DNA of 64,000 bases from Acidimicrobiia bacterium (GTDB lineage: Bacteria; Actinomycetota; Acidimicrobiia; Acidimicrobiales; Acidimicrobilacustridaceae): positions 1 through 64,000 of the forward strand of contig JAFIEP010000054.1 of NCBI GenBank assembly GCA_020832495.1, written 5' to 3'. Under the pieces are notes generated by a model that saw only the letters and a program-made list of their open reading frames with translations, ran no database searches and had not been told where the DNA came from. Below are positions 18,814-27,873 of the stretch, in pieces. Position 1 is the stretch's first letter; each line of letters starts with the position of its first letter. The position numbers and the translations under genes are program-made.

Positions 18814-19221
18814 TCAGTTGGCGTTGAAGCACCACGAGCGCACGAACGACTGTTCCGGCCCGGTGGCCAACTGCCAGTAGGTGGCGCTGATGCAGTTGTT
18901 GCCCGGGGGCAATGCCTCCACCGCTCGGCCCTCGCCGGGCTGGAACATGATCTCACCCAGGTCGAGGTTCCGGTTGAGCTGGTCCCGGGGGATGTCGACG
19001 CCGTTGACCCGAAGATCGGCGTCCCAGCCCGGGATGAGCACGATGCCCAGGCGTGACTGGCGGAGCACGTTGCTCTCCTCCTCGGGTTGCAGTTCGACGA
19101 TCACTTGGCTCTCGGGCGAGCCACCGCCGGAACCGAGCCCGGAGGCCATGACCGCTGCCACCGTGGCCACTGACAACAAAACGGGGATGAGGACGTACTT
19201 CACCTTCTTGGGCACCCTCAC
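18814..19221 (-). CDS. Small membrane-anchored or secreted hypothetical protein
   Basis: Encodes 135 aa from a GTG at 19221; a GTG at 19215 is equally possible and has a CACACT box 6 bases upstream. A basic head (VPKKVKY) and one hydrophobic segment (about 9-27) form a signal anchor. The outer part has a stretch VIVELQPEEESN and ends with two cysteines (NNCISATYW, RSWCFNAN) that could form a disulfide. I recognise no family. It diverges from the PASTA kinase gene 68 bp away, so they may share control. Confidence 0.6.
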   Translation of the reverse strand: MRVPKKVKYVLIPVLLSVATVAAVMASGLGSGGGSPESQVIVELQPEEESNVLRQSRLGIVLIPGWDADLRVNGVDIPRDQLNRNLDLGEIMFQPGEGRAVEALPPGNNCISATYWQLATGPEQSFVRSWCFNAN

Positions 19222-19275
19222 AGTGTGCCGTGTCGGCCGACCGATGCCGTCCGCGAATCACACCGGTGCAAGCTG

Positions 19276-19281
19276 TAGCCT
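19276..19281 (+). promoter_or_regulatory. Leaderless -10 box of the PASTA kinase gene
   Basis: TAGCCT lies exactly 7 bases before the ATG at 19289, and no Shine-Dalgarno sequence is visible. Confidence 0.55.
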
Positions 19282-19288
19282 CCAATCG

Positions 19289-21574
19289 ATGGCCACATCC
19301 CGCACGATCGATCAGGTCGGTCAGGTGCTGGGAGGGCGCTACCGGTTGATCGCACCCATCGGTACCGGGGCGTCGGCGTCGGTCTACCTGTCCGACGACG
19401 TCGTCCTCCGCCGACGGGTCGCCGTGAAGGTCCTCCATGCCGCCCTGGCTGACGACGAAGCCTTCCTGCGTCGCTTCCGAGCCGAGGCGCAGGCGGCTGC
19501 CGCGCTCAACCACCCTCACGTGTTGGCCGTCCACGACTGGGGTGAGGATGGCGACATCCCGTACCTGGTGAGCGAGTTCCTCGGGGGTGGCAGCCTGCGT
19601 GCCCTGCTCGACGCCGATCGCCGTCTCAGCCCGTCGCAGGCCTTGTTGGTCGGCCTCGAGGCGGCTCGCGGCCTCGAGTACGCCCACCGGCGGGGGTTCG
19701 TCCACCGTGACGTCAAGCCGGCGAACCTGATCTTCGACGAGGAGGCGCGGCTGCGCATCGCCGACTTCGGCCTGGCCCGAGCGTTGGCCGAAGCTGCCTG
19801 GACCGAACCGATGGGGGCGGTCCTCGGGACTGCCCGCTATGCCTCACCCGAGCAGGCTCGCGGCGAACAACTCGACGGCCGCAGCGACGTCTACTCGCTG
19901 GCCCTCGTGCTCGTCGAGGCCGTCACCGGCGATGTGCCCTTCGCTGCCGACACAGCACTCGGCACGCTCATGGCCCGCGTCGACAAGCCCCTGGTGGTGC
20001 CCGATGAGTTGGGTCCCCTCGTGCCGGCGCTCGAAGCGGCGGGTAACCCCGACCCTGCGGCCCGACCGGACGCGGCGACGTTCGGGGTGGCGTTGGTCGA
20101 CGTGGCCAACGACCTGCCGCGGCCGGCACCCCTGCCGCTGGTGGGCACCCGGAGTCTCGACGGCGCCGACGACCGGGATCCCACCGCCGTTGCCGGGCTG
20201 TCCACGACGTCGAACGATGCCGGCCGGCGTCAGGACAGCGGCGGTGACGGCGGCAGCGATCCGACGGGTGGAGCGGAGCCCCCGGCCGACCAGACCGACG
20301 TCGTCGGTCGGGTCCCGGTGGTCGCCGACCTGTCGCGGTCGGATGCGGCGCCCGACGAACCGGGCAACACCGACGACACACCCGACGTCCCGGCGTGGGT
20401 GCACAACCCAGCGCTGCGAACCACCGGACCCGATGCAGCGGACGACACCACGGCCGACACCGCAGCCGCCACAGCGCCCGTGGTCGACCCCATCGCTGGC
20501 GTCGGTGGGGCGGACACCCTGACCGTCGACCTGGGCGAGGCCGGCGCCGCCGCGGCCGGGGCGCCGGTCGATGGAGCCACACTCGATGCCGTCACAGACG
20601 ACGGGGCCCGGGACAATGGCGCCGAGGCTACGGAGGCGCAGGCGACCAAGGCCCGTCGCCGGTGGCGTTGGGTTCCGGTCGCGCTCCTCGTGGCACTCCT
20701 CGCCGGGGGCGCCGCCTGGCTCCTCGCCGGTCCGCTGAGCGGGAGCGGGCCGTCCACCCCGCCCACCACGATCGCCGTGGTGCCCACCGTTCCGGACCTG
20801 GTCGGCGCTGACGTGGCGGCGCTCGAAGCAGCCGCTGCCGAGCACGACTGGGTGCTCGAGACCGACACCGCGCACTCCGAGGACGTCCCTGAGGGCATCG
20901 TCATGTCCACCGACCCGGCGGCCGGGGCCGAGTTGGCGGCCGGCGGTGTGCTCTCGGCGGTCGTGTCGGCCGGGCTACCACCGGTGCCGCTCCCCGACGA
21001 CCTGGTGGGCCAGACGCTGGCCGAAGCCACCGAGGCGCTCGAGAACCTCGGCCTGTCCGTTCGCGAGGCCGCCGACCGTTTCGACGAGGACGTGCCGACC
21101 GGGATCGTGCTGGCCGTGGATCCCGAGCCCCCCGTCGAGGTGCCGGCCGGATCGGCGGTCGGCCTCGTCGTGTCGGCCGGCCCCGAACCGCGCACGATCC
21201 CCGGCGGGCTGCCGGGTCGGGCGGCCGACGAAGTGCGCGGCGAGCTCGAGGCGCTGGGCCTCGAGGTGGTGCGCGCCGAGGACTTCAGCGACTCGGTGGC
21301 GGCAGGCAACGTCCTGTGGGTGTCACCTGAGGCCGGACTCCAGGTCGAACGAGGTGGGCAGGTCACCATGGCCGTGTCCCTCGGCCCGCCGGTGGTCGCC
21401 GTGCCCGACGTGTCGGGAATGTCGGTGGTCGACGCCGCCACCGAGCTCGAAAGGGTGGGGCTGGTGGTGTCATCGACGCAGGGGTCGCCCACCCGGCCGG
21501 TGAGCTGGACCGATCCGGCACCCGGCGACGTGGTGCGCATCGGTACCAGCGTCACCCTCGTCACCGGGGGCTGA
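19289..21574 (+). CDS. PASTA-domain Ser/Thr protein kinase (PknB-like)
   Basis: Encodes 761 aa. The N-terminal kinase has a Gly loop GTGASASVY, ATP lysine K47 (VAVKVL), catalytic D141 in HRDVKPANL, DFG D159 and GTARYASPEQA, so it should be active. An acidic, disordered juxtamembrane region of about 170 residues follows, then one membrane helix (about 460-480) and roughly four PASTA repeats (e.g. VPDLVGADVAALEAAAAEH, VPDVSGMSVVDAATELE) outside the cell. PASTA kinases sense muropeptides or lipid II and control growth and division. No cell-division genes lie beside it here. Confidence 0.95.
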   Translation: MATSRTIDQVGQVLGGRYRLIAPIGTGASASVYLSDDVVLRRRVAVKVLHAALADDEAFLRRFRAEAQAAAALNHPHVLAVHDWGEDGDIPYLVSEFLGGGSLRALLDADRRLSPSQALLVGLEAARGLEYAHRRGFVHRDVKPANLIFDEEARLRIADFGLARALAEAAWTEPMGAVLGTARYASPEQARGEQLDGRSDVYSLALVLVEAVTGDVPFAADTALGTLMARVDKPLVVPDELGPLVPALEAAGNPDPAARPDAATFGVALVDVANDLPRPAPLPLVGTRSLDGADDRDPTAVAGLSTTSNDAGRRQDSGGDGGSDPTGGAEPPADQTDVVGRVPVVADLSRSDAAPDEPGNTDDTPDVPAWVHNPALRTTGPDAADDTTADTAAATAPVVDPIAGVGGADTLTVDLGEAGAAAAGAPVDGATLDAVTDDGARDNGAEATEAQATKARRRWRWVPVALLVALLAGGAAWLLAGPLSGSGPSTPPTTIAVVPTVPDLVGADVAALEAAAAEHDWVLETDTAHSEDVPEGIVMSTDPAAGAELAAGGVLSAVVSAGLPPVPLPDDLVGQTLAEATEALENLGLSVREAADRFDEDVPTGIVLAVDPEPPVEVPAGSAVGLVVSAGPEPRTIPGGLPGRAADEVRGELEALGLEVVRAEDFSDSVAAGNVLWVSPEAGLQVERGGQVTMAVSLGPPVVAVPDVSGMSVVDAATELERVGLVVSSTQGSPTRPVSWTDPAPGDVVRIGTSVTLVTGG

Positions 21575-21671
21575 GCCCCGCAGCGGGACCGGCGAGCATC
21601 ACACTCCGGAGAACGCCGCGCTCGGCACTGTGACCGATGACGCAGCTCTGCGGGGTGATCTCCCTACAGAG

Positions 21672-21687
21672 TTGACCGCGCGGTCAA
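21672..21687. promoter_or_regulatory. Palindromic operator (TetR-type) in the MFS promoter
   Basis: A perfect 16-bp palindrome, TTGACCGCGCGGTCAA, ends one base before the -10 box of the MFS gene, so a bound repressor would block polymerase. The same half-sites recur at 23729-23744 before the SCP2-like gene. The length and form fit TetR-family operators. The regulator is not encoded in this window. Confidence 0.7.
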
Positions 21688-21688
21688 G

Positions 21689-21694
21689 TACCCT
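21689..21694 (+). promoter_or_regulatory. Leaderless -10 box of the MFS gene
   Basis: TACCCT ends exactly 7 bases before the ATG at 21702, directly after the palindromic operator. Confidence 0.55.
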
Positions 21695-21701
21695 GCGGCT
21701 C

Positions 21702-23207
21702 ATGTCCGTCCGTTCGCGCCTGCAGCTCCGTCTGTCGGGCAGCGAGCGCTACCGGTGGATCGTGCTGGCCGTCGGTCTGGTGGGGCTCTTCTCCGTGGGC
21801 TTCTCGATCACCGTGCTGGCGGTGTCGGTCAAGTCGATCGCCGCCGACCTCGATGCGTCCATCTCGCTCATCACCTGGGTGGTCACCGGCCCCATCCTGG
21901 CCTACGCCGTGTTCGGCCCGTCGTCGGGCAAGTTGGCCGACATCCTCGGTGCACGCACCGTGTATCTGTGGTCGCTCGTGGCGGTGGCCGTGTTCGCCGC
22001 GCTCAGCGCGGTGGCCGCCACCGGCGGGGCGCTGGTGGGGTTCCGGGTGGCTGGTGCGGCGGTCGGGGCGGCTGTGGGACCGGCGTCGTTGGCCATCATC
22101 AACCGCTTGTTCCCCCCGGTGGAGCGGGCCAAGGCCCTCGGCTTCTGGGCCATGGTGGCCGCCGGCGGCCCGGTGTTGGGTGTCGTGGTCGGTGGACCGG
22201 TGGTCGAGGCCTTCTCGTGGCGATGGATCTTCGTCGGTCAGGTGCCGATCACCGTCCTCGCCCTGGTGTTGGGTTGGCTGATCCTGCCCCACGTCCCGCG
22301 CCAGCGCGGAGTGCGCTTCGACATCGCCGGATCCGCCGTACTCGCCGTTGGTGTGTCGGGGCTGCTACTGGCGCTCAACCGTGGACCCGAGATCGGCTGG
22401 GAGCATCCGTTCGTCATCGGCTCAGCCGTGGTGGGCGTCGCCATGCTCGTGGCCTTCGTGCTCGTGGAACGCCGCGTCACCCAGCCGCTGTTGCCGATGC
22501 GCTACATGGTGAACCGGAACTTCGCCTTCCCGGTGGCCAACCAGTTCTTCTTGAACTTCGCCTACATGGGCGGATTCATCATCACCCCGCTGCTGCTCCA
22601 GGACGTGCTCGGCTACGGCGAGGCGCGCACCGGCCTCATCTCCATCTTCCGACCCATTGCGTTCACCATCGCCGGCCCGGTGGCGGGCTACCTGACCGTG
22701 CGGGTGGGGGAGCGCTTCAACGCCACCCTCGGTGGGGTGTTCCTGTTCGTGTCGATGCTCGGCCTGGCGTCGGTGACGACCTCGAGCGGCGACCTGTTGA
22801 TCATCGGGGCCTTGGTGGCCTCAGGCCTGGGCATGGGCACCGCCGCGCCCGCCATGGCGTCCTCGGTGGCCAACGCCGTGTCCGAGTCCGACCTTGGCGT
22901 GGCCACGGCGTTCCAACAGATGTGCGCCCACATCGGCACCGTCATCGGCACCCAGGTGCTGCTCACCACCCAGGCCTCGCTGGCCCCGGTGGTGTCCGAC
23001 CCGCCGACCCCCGCGCAGCTCAGTGAACTCACGACGTCGTATCGGGTGGCGTACCTGGTGGGCGGGCTGGCCGCCATTGCCGGCATCATCGCCGCGCTGT
23101 TCGTGCGGCGCACCCGCCGGGTCGATCACACCCGGGCGCCGGGCGAGGCACTCGACGAGATCGAGGTGCTCGACGGCGAGGTGGCACCGGCCGGCGCCCG
23201 CCCCTGA
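21702..23207 (+). CDS. MFS drug:H+ antiporter, DHA2-like (about 14 membrane segments)
   Basis: Encodes 501 aa from the ATG at 21702. A GTG at 21630 lies upstream of the operator and promoter and is unlikely. Hydrophobic segments are spread over nearly the whole length. The DHA2 pattern is visible: LAYAVFGPSSGKLADILGAR (motif A), then GFRVAGAAVGAAVGPASLAIINRLFP and GFWAMVAAGGPVLGVVVGGPV (motif C type). Such pumps expel toxic or lipid-like compounds. It is convergent with the SCP2-like gene, and the two share an operator sequence, which points to one regulon. The tail after the last helix is acidic. Confidence 0.9.
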   Translation: MSVRSRLQLRLSGSERYRWIVLAVGLVGLFSVGFSITVLAVSVKSIAADLDASISLITWVVTGPILAYAVFGPSSGKLADILGARTVYLWSLVAVAVFAALSAVAATGGALVGFRVAGAAVGAAVGPASLAIINRLFPPVERAKALGFWAMVAAGGPVLGVVVGGPVVEAFSWRWIFVGQVPITVLALVLGWLILPHVPRQRGVRFDIAGSAVLAVGVSGLLLALNRGPEIGWEHPFVIGSAVVGVAMLVAFVLVERRVTQPLLPMRYMVNRNFAFPVANQFFLNFAYMGGFIITPLLLQDVLGYGEARTGLISIFRPIAFTIAGPVAGYLTVRVGERFNATLGGVFLFVSMLGLASVTTSSGDLLIIGALVASGLGMGTAAPAMASSVANAVSESDLGVATAFQQMCAHIGTVIGTQVLLTTQASLAPVVSDPPTPAQLSELTTSYRVAYLVGGLAAIAGIIAALFVRRTRRVDHTRAPGEALDEIEVLDGEVAPAGARP

Positions 23208-23223
23208 CGTCAGCGCCGCCACA

Positions 23224-23646
23224 TCAGGCGGTGATCTCCTGCACCTTGGTGGCGATCGCTGCCGCGTTGGGATCCGGCGGCGCGCTCTGCATGGCCATCA
23301 GCTTGGTGATGTCGCCGGTGACCTTGATCTTGCCGGACATGAAGGCCTGCATGCCGGCCTGCGGGTCCTGGTCCACGAAGATCTGCTTGGCGATGTCGTA
23401 GTCGACCGTCACCGTGAGCTGAGGTGCATCGACGTGACCCTTGTCCATGCTGATGGTGCCCTCGGTGGTGTCGATGTGGCCGTGGAAGACGCCATCGGCG
23501 AAGTCGTCGTGATCGGGGCAGGCCTCGATGACCATGTTCATACGGATCTCGGGACCCGGGCCGCTCGCTGCTTCAGGCATGCCTTCGCGGATCTTCTTGG
23601 CCTCTGTGATCCACTCGTCAGTGAGGAAGATGTACTGATCAGCCAC
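23224..23646 (-). CDS. SCP2 sterol-binding domain-like protein
   Basis: Encodes 140 aa from a GTG at 23646 preceded by AAGGAG with 6-base spacing; upstream in-frame codons lack such a site. The sequence has the SCP2 pattern: strands VTVDYDIAKQIFVDQDPQAGMQAFMSGKIKVTGDITKLMAMQ near the end, where F(M)SGKIKVTGD is the family signature. SCP2 folds bind fatty acyl or sterol-like ligands. No signal peptide is visible. The gene is preceded on its strand by the 16-bp palindrome also found before the MFS gene, suggesting co-regulation in lipid handling or efflux. Confidence 0.85.
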   Translation of the reverse strand: MADQYIFLTDEWITEAKKIREGMPEAASGPGPEIRMNMVIEACPDHDDFADGVFHGHIDTTEGTISMDKGHVDAPQLTVTVDYDIAKQIFVDQDPQAGMQAFMSGKIKVTGDITKLMAMQSAPPDPNAAAIATKVQEITA

Positions 23647-23706
23647 CGTGACTCCTTGGGTGTTCTCCCGGGGTGCCGTGCCACGTCGGCACGATGAACG
23701 GAACCT

Positions 23707-23712
23707 AGCGTA
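23707..23712 (-). promoter_or_regulatory. Candidate -10 box of the SCP2-like gene
   Basis: On the minus strand TACGCT (23712 to 23707) overlaps TAGGTT (23707 to 23702). Either would start a transcript about 50 bases before the GTG at 23646, leaving room for the AAGGAG site. The palindrome 23729-23744 covers the expected -35 region. Confidence 0.45.
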
Positions 23713-23728
23713 CGTCGGCCCACCCCGC

Positions 23729-23744
23729 TTGACCGTCCGGTCAA
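23729..23744. promoter_or_regulatory. Second copy of the palindromic TetR-type operator
   Basis: TTGACCGTCCGGTCAA has perfect half-sites TTGACCG/CGGTCAA with two different central bases from the copy at 21672-21687. It sits between the SCP2-like gene and gatC, over the likely -35 of the former. The gatC -10 is 36 bp away on the other side. Confidence 0.7.
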
Positions 23745-23780
23745 GCGGCGCCCGCTGGCGGCGCAACCCGGCCGGTCACG

Positions 23781-23786
23781 TAGCAT
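23781..23786 (+). promoter_or_regulatory. Leaderless -10 box of gatC
   Basis: TAGCAT ends 8 bases before the gatC ATG at 23795, and no ribosome-binding site is visible. Confidence 0.5.
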
Positions 23787-23794
23787 CGCACGCC

Positions 23795-24097
23795 ATGGCC
23801 TCTCCACTCACCCGTGACGACGTGGCCCACGTGGCTCGCCTCGCCCGGCTGCACTGCACCGACGAGGAGTTGGATCGCTTCACCGCACAGCTCGGCGCGG
23901 TGCTCGACCATGCCGAGGACGTGGCGTCGCTCGACATCGACGACGTCGAGCCCATGGTGCACCCCTATCCGCTGGTCAACGTGTTGCGCGACGACGAACC
24001 TGGTGTCACGAGCGACCGTGACGAGGTACTGGCCGCCGCCCCGCTCAGCGAGGACCGCCAGTTCCGGGTGCCGGCCATCCTGGGGGAAGAGGCGTGA
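23795..24097 (+). CDS. gatC: Asp-tRNA(Asn)/Glu-tRNA(Gln) amidotransferase subunit C
   Basis: Encodes 100 aa. GatC wraps around GatA and GatB and stabilises the amidotransferase. The N-terminal pattern [25 protein letters not shown] and the [19 protein letters not shown] segment are standard, and the tail [14 protein letters not shown] is typical. Length is normal. It is the first gene of a gatCAB operon in which stops and starts overlap. Presence of gatCAB usually means Gln-tRNA and/or Asn-tRNA are made by transamidation. Confidence 0.95.
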   Translation: MASPLTRDDVAHVARLARLHCTDEELDRFTAQLGAVLDHAEDVASLDIDDVEPMVHPYPLVNVLRDDEPGVTSDRDEVLAAAPLSEDRQFRVPAILGEEA

Positions 24098-25596
24098 TGA
24101 CGGCGCTCGCCCTTGCCGCGGCGGTCCGTTCGGGCGCACGCACCGCCACCGACGTCCTCGAGGAGCACCTTGCCGTCATCGACCGCCTCGACGGCGAGGT
24201 GGCGGCCTTCAACCTGGTGACCGCCGAGCTGGCTCGGGCCCAGGCCGAGGCCGTGGACGCCGCGGTAGCTCGTGGTGAGGATCCCGGACCGCTCGCCGGT
24301 GTGCCGGTGGCGCTGAAGGACAACCTCTGCACCCGGGGGATCCCGACGACGTGTTCGTCGCGCATCCTCGAGGGCTGGCGTCCGCCCTACGACGCCACCG
24401 TGGTCACCCGCCTGGTCGCTGCCGGGGCGTTGGTGGTGGGCAAGACCAACCTCGACGAGTTCGCCAGGGGGGCCTCCACGGAGAACTCGGCCTTCGGTCC
24501 GACCCGCAACCCCCACGACCCCAGCCGGGTCCCGGGCGGCTCCTCCGGAGGCAGTGCGGCGGCCGTGGCGGCAGGGTTCGTGCCGATCGCCGTCGGGTCC
24601 GACACCGGCGGGTCCATCCGACAGCCGGCCGCCCTGTGCGGCGTGGTGGGCCTCAAGCCCACCTACGGTCTGGTGTCCCGCTACGGCCTGGTCGCCTTCG
24701 CGTCGTCGCTCGACCAGATCGGACCGTTCGCCACCACCGTTGCGGATGCCGTGGCGTGCCTCGAGGTGATGGCCGGTCACGACCCGCTGGACTCGACCTC
24801 CATCCCCGAGGCCTCGCCGGCACTGCAGGGAGTTCTCGCCGACGGCGTTGACGGACTACGGGTCGGTGTGGTGAGCGAGCTCCTCGGTGAGGGGGTCGCA
24901 CCCGAGGTGGCCACCCGCACCCGCCAGGCGGCCGAGGCCCTGGCCGCGGCGGGCGCCACCGTCGAGGAGGTCTCGGTGCCGGCCACCCGGCTGGGACTGT
25001 CGGCGTACTACCTCATTGCCCCGGCCGAGGCCTCGAGCAACCTGTCCCGCTACGACGGCGTGCGGTTCGGTCTGCGGGTGGATGCGCCCACCACCGGCGA
25101 GATGATGGAACGCACCCGCACCGAAGGGTTCGGCGAGGAGGTGAAGCGCCGCATCATGTTGGGCACCTACGCCTTGTCGGCCGGCTACTACGACGCCTAC
25201 TACGGCAAGGCGCAGCGGGTGCGCACCCTCATCGCCCGGGCGTTCGCCGAGACCTACGCCGACCACGACGTCCTGTTGTCACCGACCTCGCCCACCACGG
25301 CGTTCGCCTTCGGCGCCAAGACCGATGACCCCATGGCCATGTACCTCAACGACGTGTGCACCATCCCCACCAACCTGGCCGGCCACGCCGCGGTGTCGGT
25401 GCCCTACGGCGTCGGCGACGACGGCCTGCCCATCGGCGTGCAGGTGCTGGCGCCGGCGCTCGGTGAAGCGGTCATGGGTCGGGTGGCCGCCGCCCTCGAA
25501 CGCTCGGCGCCCACCACCCCGCCACCCACGCTGGGGAGCCGACCAGCGGACGCAACCACCTCGGGCACCGACACCAGCGCGGAGGGGGTCCGATGA
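24094..25596 (+). CDS. gatA: Asp-tRNA(Asn)/Glu-tRNA(Gln) amidotransferase subunit A
   Basis: Encodes 500 aa from GTG (24094) or ATG (24097), overlapping the gatC stop. It is the amidase subunit that releases ammonia from glutamine. The Ser-cisSer-Lys triad is visible: Lys in VALKDNLC, then [14 protein letters not shown] and [16 protein letters not shown]. The C-terminal [21 protein letters not shown] and [13 protein letters not shown] are also typical. The last ~25 residues are a Thr/Pro-rich tail beyond the usual end. A GGAGG-rich site for gatB lies inside the gene end. Confidence 0.97.
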   Translation: MMTALALAAAVRSGARTATDVLEEHLAVIDRLDGEVAAFNLVTAELARAQAEAVDAAVARGEDPGPLAGVPVALKDNLCTRGIPTTCSSRILEGWRPPYDATVVTRLVAAGALVVGKTNLDEFARGASTENSAFGPTRNPHDPSRVPGGSSGGSAAAVAAGFVPIAVGSDTGGSIRQPAALCGVVGLKPTYGLVSRYGLVAFASSLDQIGPFATTVADAVACLEVMAGHDPLDSTSIPEASPALQGVLADGVDGLRVGVVSELLGEGVAPEVATRTRQAAEALAAAGATVEEVSVPATRLGLSAYYLIAPAEASSNLSRYDGVRFGLRVDAPTTGEMMERTRTEGFGEEVKRRIMLGTYALSAGYYDAYYGKAQRVRTLIARAFAETYADHDVLLSPTSPTTAFAFGAKTDDPMAMYLNDVCTIPTNLAGHAAVSVPYGVGDDGLPIGVQVLAPALGEAVMGRVAAALERSAPTTPPPTLGSRPADATTSGTDTSAEGVR

Positions 25597-27092
25597 GCGC
25601 CGAGCAGACGGCCGGCAACGGCGCCGACGGCGCCGGCATCGTCGTGTCGGACACCACCGGCGATCGCTGGGAGACGGTGGTGGGCCTCGAAGTGCACGCC
25701 GAGTTGGCCACCGCCACCAAGCTGTTCTCGTCGGCCCCCAACGCCTTCGGGGACGAGCCCAACACCAACATCGACCCCACCAGCTTGGGTCTGCCCGGTT
25801 CGCTCCCCGTGCTGAACCGCCGGGCGGTGGAGTTGGCCATGGCCGTTGGGTTGGCGCTCAACTGCGACGTTCGCCCGTGCGTGTTCGCTAGGAAGAACTA
25901 CTTCTACCCGGACATGCCGAAGAACTACCAGATCTCCCAGTTCGACCAGCCGCTGAACGTGGACGGCTACCTCGAACTGCCTGACGGTCGACGGATTGGC
26001 ATCGAACGGGCTCATGTCGAGGAGGACACCGGCAAGAACAGCCACGTCGGTGGTGACGGCCGTATCCACGGCGCCGAGCACTCGCTCATCGACTACAACC
26101 GCGCCGGCGTGCCCCTCATCGAGATCGTGGGCCGACCGGACCTGCGCTCGGCCGACGACGCCCGGGCATACGTGAGCGAGCTGCGCGCCGTGCTGGTGGC
26201 CATCGGTGCCTCCGACGGCAAGATGGAAGAGGGTTCGCTGCGCATCGACGCCAACGTGTCGGTGCGACCCGTCGGCTCCGACGAGCTGGGGCTGCGGTGC
26301 GAGATCAAGAACGTCAACTCGTTGCGGTCGCTGGGTCGGGCCATCGAGTACGAGGCCCGTCGGCAGGTGGACGTCATCGAGGGCGGCGAGCGGGTACGTC
26401 AGGAAACTCGCCACTGGGACGAGGAAGCGGGCCGTACCCGACCCGGGCGTTCCAAGGAAGAGGCGGAGGACTACCGCTACTTCCCCGAACCGGACCTGGT
26501 GCCGTTGGTGCCCGATCCCGACTGGATCGCCAAGGTGGCCGAGGGTCTGCCCCCGCTGCCGGCCGAGCGGCGGCGTCGGTTGGCCGAGGCGGCCGGGGTC
26601 TTGCCCGCTCAGGTGGCGTTGCACGTCGAGCGGGACCTCGATCACCTGGCGCTGGCTGCAATCGAGCGAGGCGGCGATCCGGCGCGGGTGGTGAACCACG
26701 TGGAGCACAACCTGGCCGTCGACGGCGCAGAGGCGCTCGACCCGGGCTACTTCGCCGCGTTGGTCACCATGGAGGTGTCGGGCGAGCTGACCGCCACCCA
26801 GGCCAAGGCGGTGCTGGCCGAGATGGTGACCAGTGGCCGGGCACCGGCGGAGATCGCCGCCGAGCGCGGCTACGAGGCCATGGACACCGCGGCGCTCGAC
26901 GTGGCCCTCGACGAGGTGATCGCCGAGCACCCCGACGACTGGGCGGCCTACGTGGCAGCCGACGATCCCAAGAAGGCCAAGAAGCTGGCCGGGTTCTTCG
27001 TCGGCAAGGTGATGAAGGCCACCGCCGGCCAAGCCGATGGCAAGGCAGTCAACCAGGCACTGGCTGCCCGGCGCGCCGCCAGTGGTGGCTGA
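25593..27092 (+). CDS. gatB: Asp-tRNA(Asn)/Glu-tRNA(Gln) amidotransferase subunit B
   Basis: Encodes 499 aa from an ATG overlapping the gatA stop, with GGAGGGGG (25581-25588) upstream. GatB binds the misacylated tRNA, phosphorylates it and receives ammonia. [13 protein letters not shown], the [20 protein letters not shown] block and [19 protein letters not shown] are family hallmarks. The C-terminal tail domain ([15 protein letters not shown] ... [17 protein letters not shown]) is complete. About 25 extra residues precede the core. Confidence 0.97.
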   Translation: MSAEQTAGNGADGAGIVVSDTTGDRWETVVGLEVHAELATATKLFSSAPNAFGDEPNTNIDPTSLGLPGSLPVLNRRAVELAMAVGLALNCDVRPCVFARKNYFYPDMPKNYQISQFDQPLNVDGYLELPDGRRIGIERAHVEEDTGKNSHVGGDGRIHGAEHSLIDYNRAGVPLIEIVGRPDLRSADDARAYVSELRAVLVAIGASDGKMEEGSLRIDANVSVRPVGSDELGLRCEIKNVNSLRSLGRAIEYEARRQVDVIEGGERVRQETRHWDEEAGRTRPGRSKEEAEDYRYFPEPDLVPLVPDPDWIAKVAEGLPPLPAERRRRLAEAAGVLPAQVALHVERDLDHLALAAIERGGDPARVVNHVEHNLAVDGAEALDPGYFAALVTMEVSGELTATQAKAVLAEMVTSGRAPAEIAAERGYEAMDTAALDVALDEVIAEHPDDWAAYVAADDPKKAKKLAGFFVGKVMKATAGQADGKAVNQALAARRAASGG

Positions 27093-27117
27093 CCTGTCGG
27101 CTCGACGAACCCTCAGC

Positions 27118-27123
27118 TACGCT
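27118..27123 (+). promoter_or_regulatory. Candidate -10 box of the lipoprotein gene
   Basis: TACGCT lies about 47 bases before the ATG at 27171. The hexamer and the following GCGGGC match the ilvD -10 region exactly, but here the start codon is further down and has its own GGAAAGGA site. Confidence 0.4.
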
Positions 27124-27170
27124 GCGGGCGGTCCACCCCTCCCGCCGCGGTGTCGTCGGAAAGGATTCTG

Positions 27171-27773
27171 ATGACCTCCACTCGCCGTGTCCTGGCGTTC
27201 TTCCTCACGTTCGCTCTCGTCGGTGCGCTCGCCGCCTGTGGCGGTGACGATGGGGGTGGCACCACAGAGACCGGCGCCGACCGCGACCGGAGCGCCCAGG
27301 GTGGCGTGCCCGTCGAGCGCGTCGACGACGTGGATGGGGACGACAGCGGCAACGACGTCGGCGAGTCGGGGAGCAACGGCGGATCGGGCAGCGGCTCGGG
27401 TCCGGGCATCGGTTCGCTCAGCGACCTCGAGCGCTGCCTCGAGCTGAGCGGGCTGCTCGGCGGCCTGGCCTTCGTGCCCATGATGATCGCCGGCGGGGGT
27501 GATCCCGAGGAACTCGCCGAGTTGCGGGAGCAGATCAGCGCGTCGGAGGCCCTCCTCCCGAACGACCTGCGTGACGACTACCAACTCGTGCAGGATGCCT
27601 ACACCGAGTTCTTCGAGGCGCTGCTCGAACTCGACCTCGAGAACAACCCTGCGGCGCTCTTCGATCCGGCCACAGCCCAGATCATGGAGGAGGCCTCGGC
27701 AGGGATCGACGATGCCGAGGTGCAAGCGGCACTCGAGCGGATCACGCAGTACATCGACGCCGAGTGCAGCTGA
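27171..27773 (+). CDS. Putative lipoprotein
   Basis: Encodes 200 aa from an ATG with GGAAAGGA (27158-27165). A signal peptide ends in the lipobox LVGALAAC, giving a lipidated cysteine at about residue 24. A Gly/Asp/Ser-rich linker of about 60 residues follows, then a helical domain with acidic helices (DLERCLELSGLLGGLAF ... AQIMEEASAGIDDAEVQAALERI) and two cysteines. I do not recognise the domain. It would be anchored on the outer face of the membrane. It stands alone after gatB with its own promoter-like sequence. Confidence 0.75.
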   Translation: MTSTRRVLAFFLTFALVGALAACGGDDGGGTTETGADRDRSAQGGVPVERVDDVDGDDSGNDVGESGSNGGSGSGSGPGIGSLSDLERCLELSGLLGGLAFVPMMIAGGGDPEELAELREQISASEALLPNDLRDDYQLVQDAYTEFFEALLELDLENNPAALFDPATAQIMEEASAGIDDAEVQAALERITQYIDAECS

Positions 27774-27873
27774 CCGCACCGGGCTGATCAGCCATTGCAC
27801 GGTGGCGGTGGCTCCACCGAGCCCGAGCCGCAAGTCGGTGGCGCACCGGCTGGTGCAGCGGTAGACACGGCTC

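Noticed and set aside
23204-23224. Palindrome CTGACGTCAG between the MFS and SCP2-like genes as a terminator
   Set aside because: The stem is five base pairs with no loop or T run, too weak to call.
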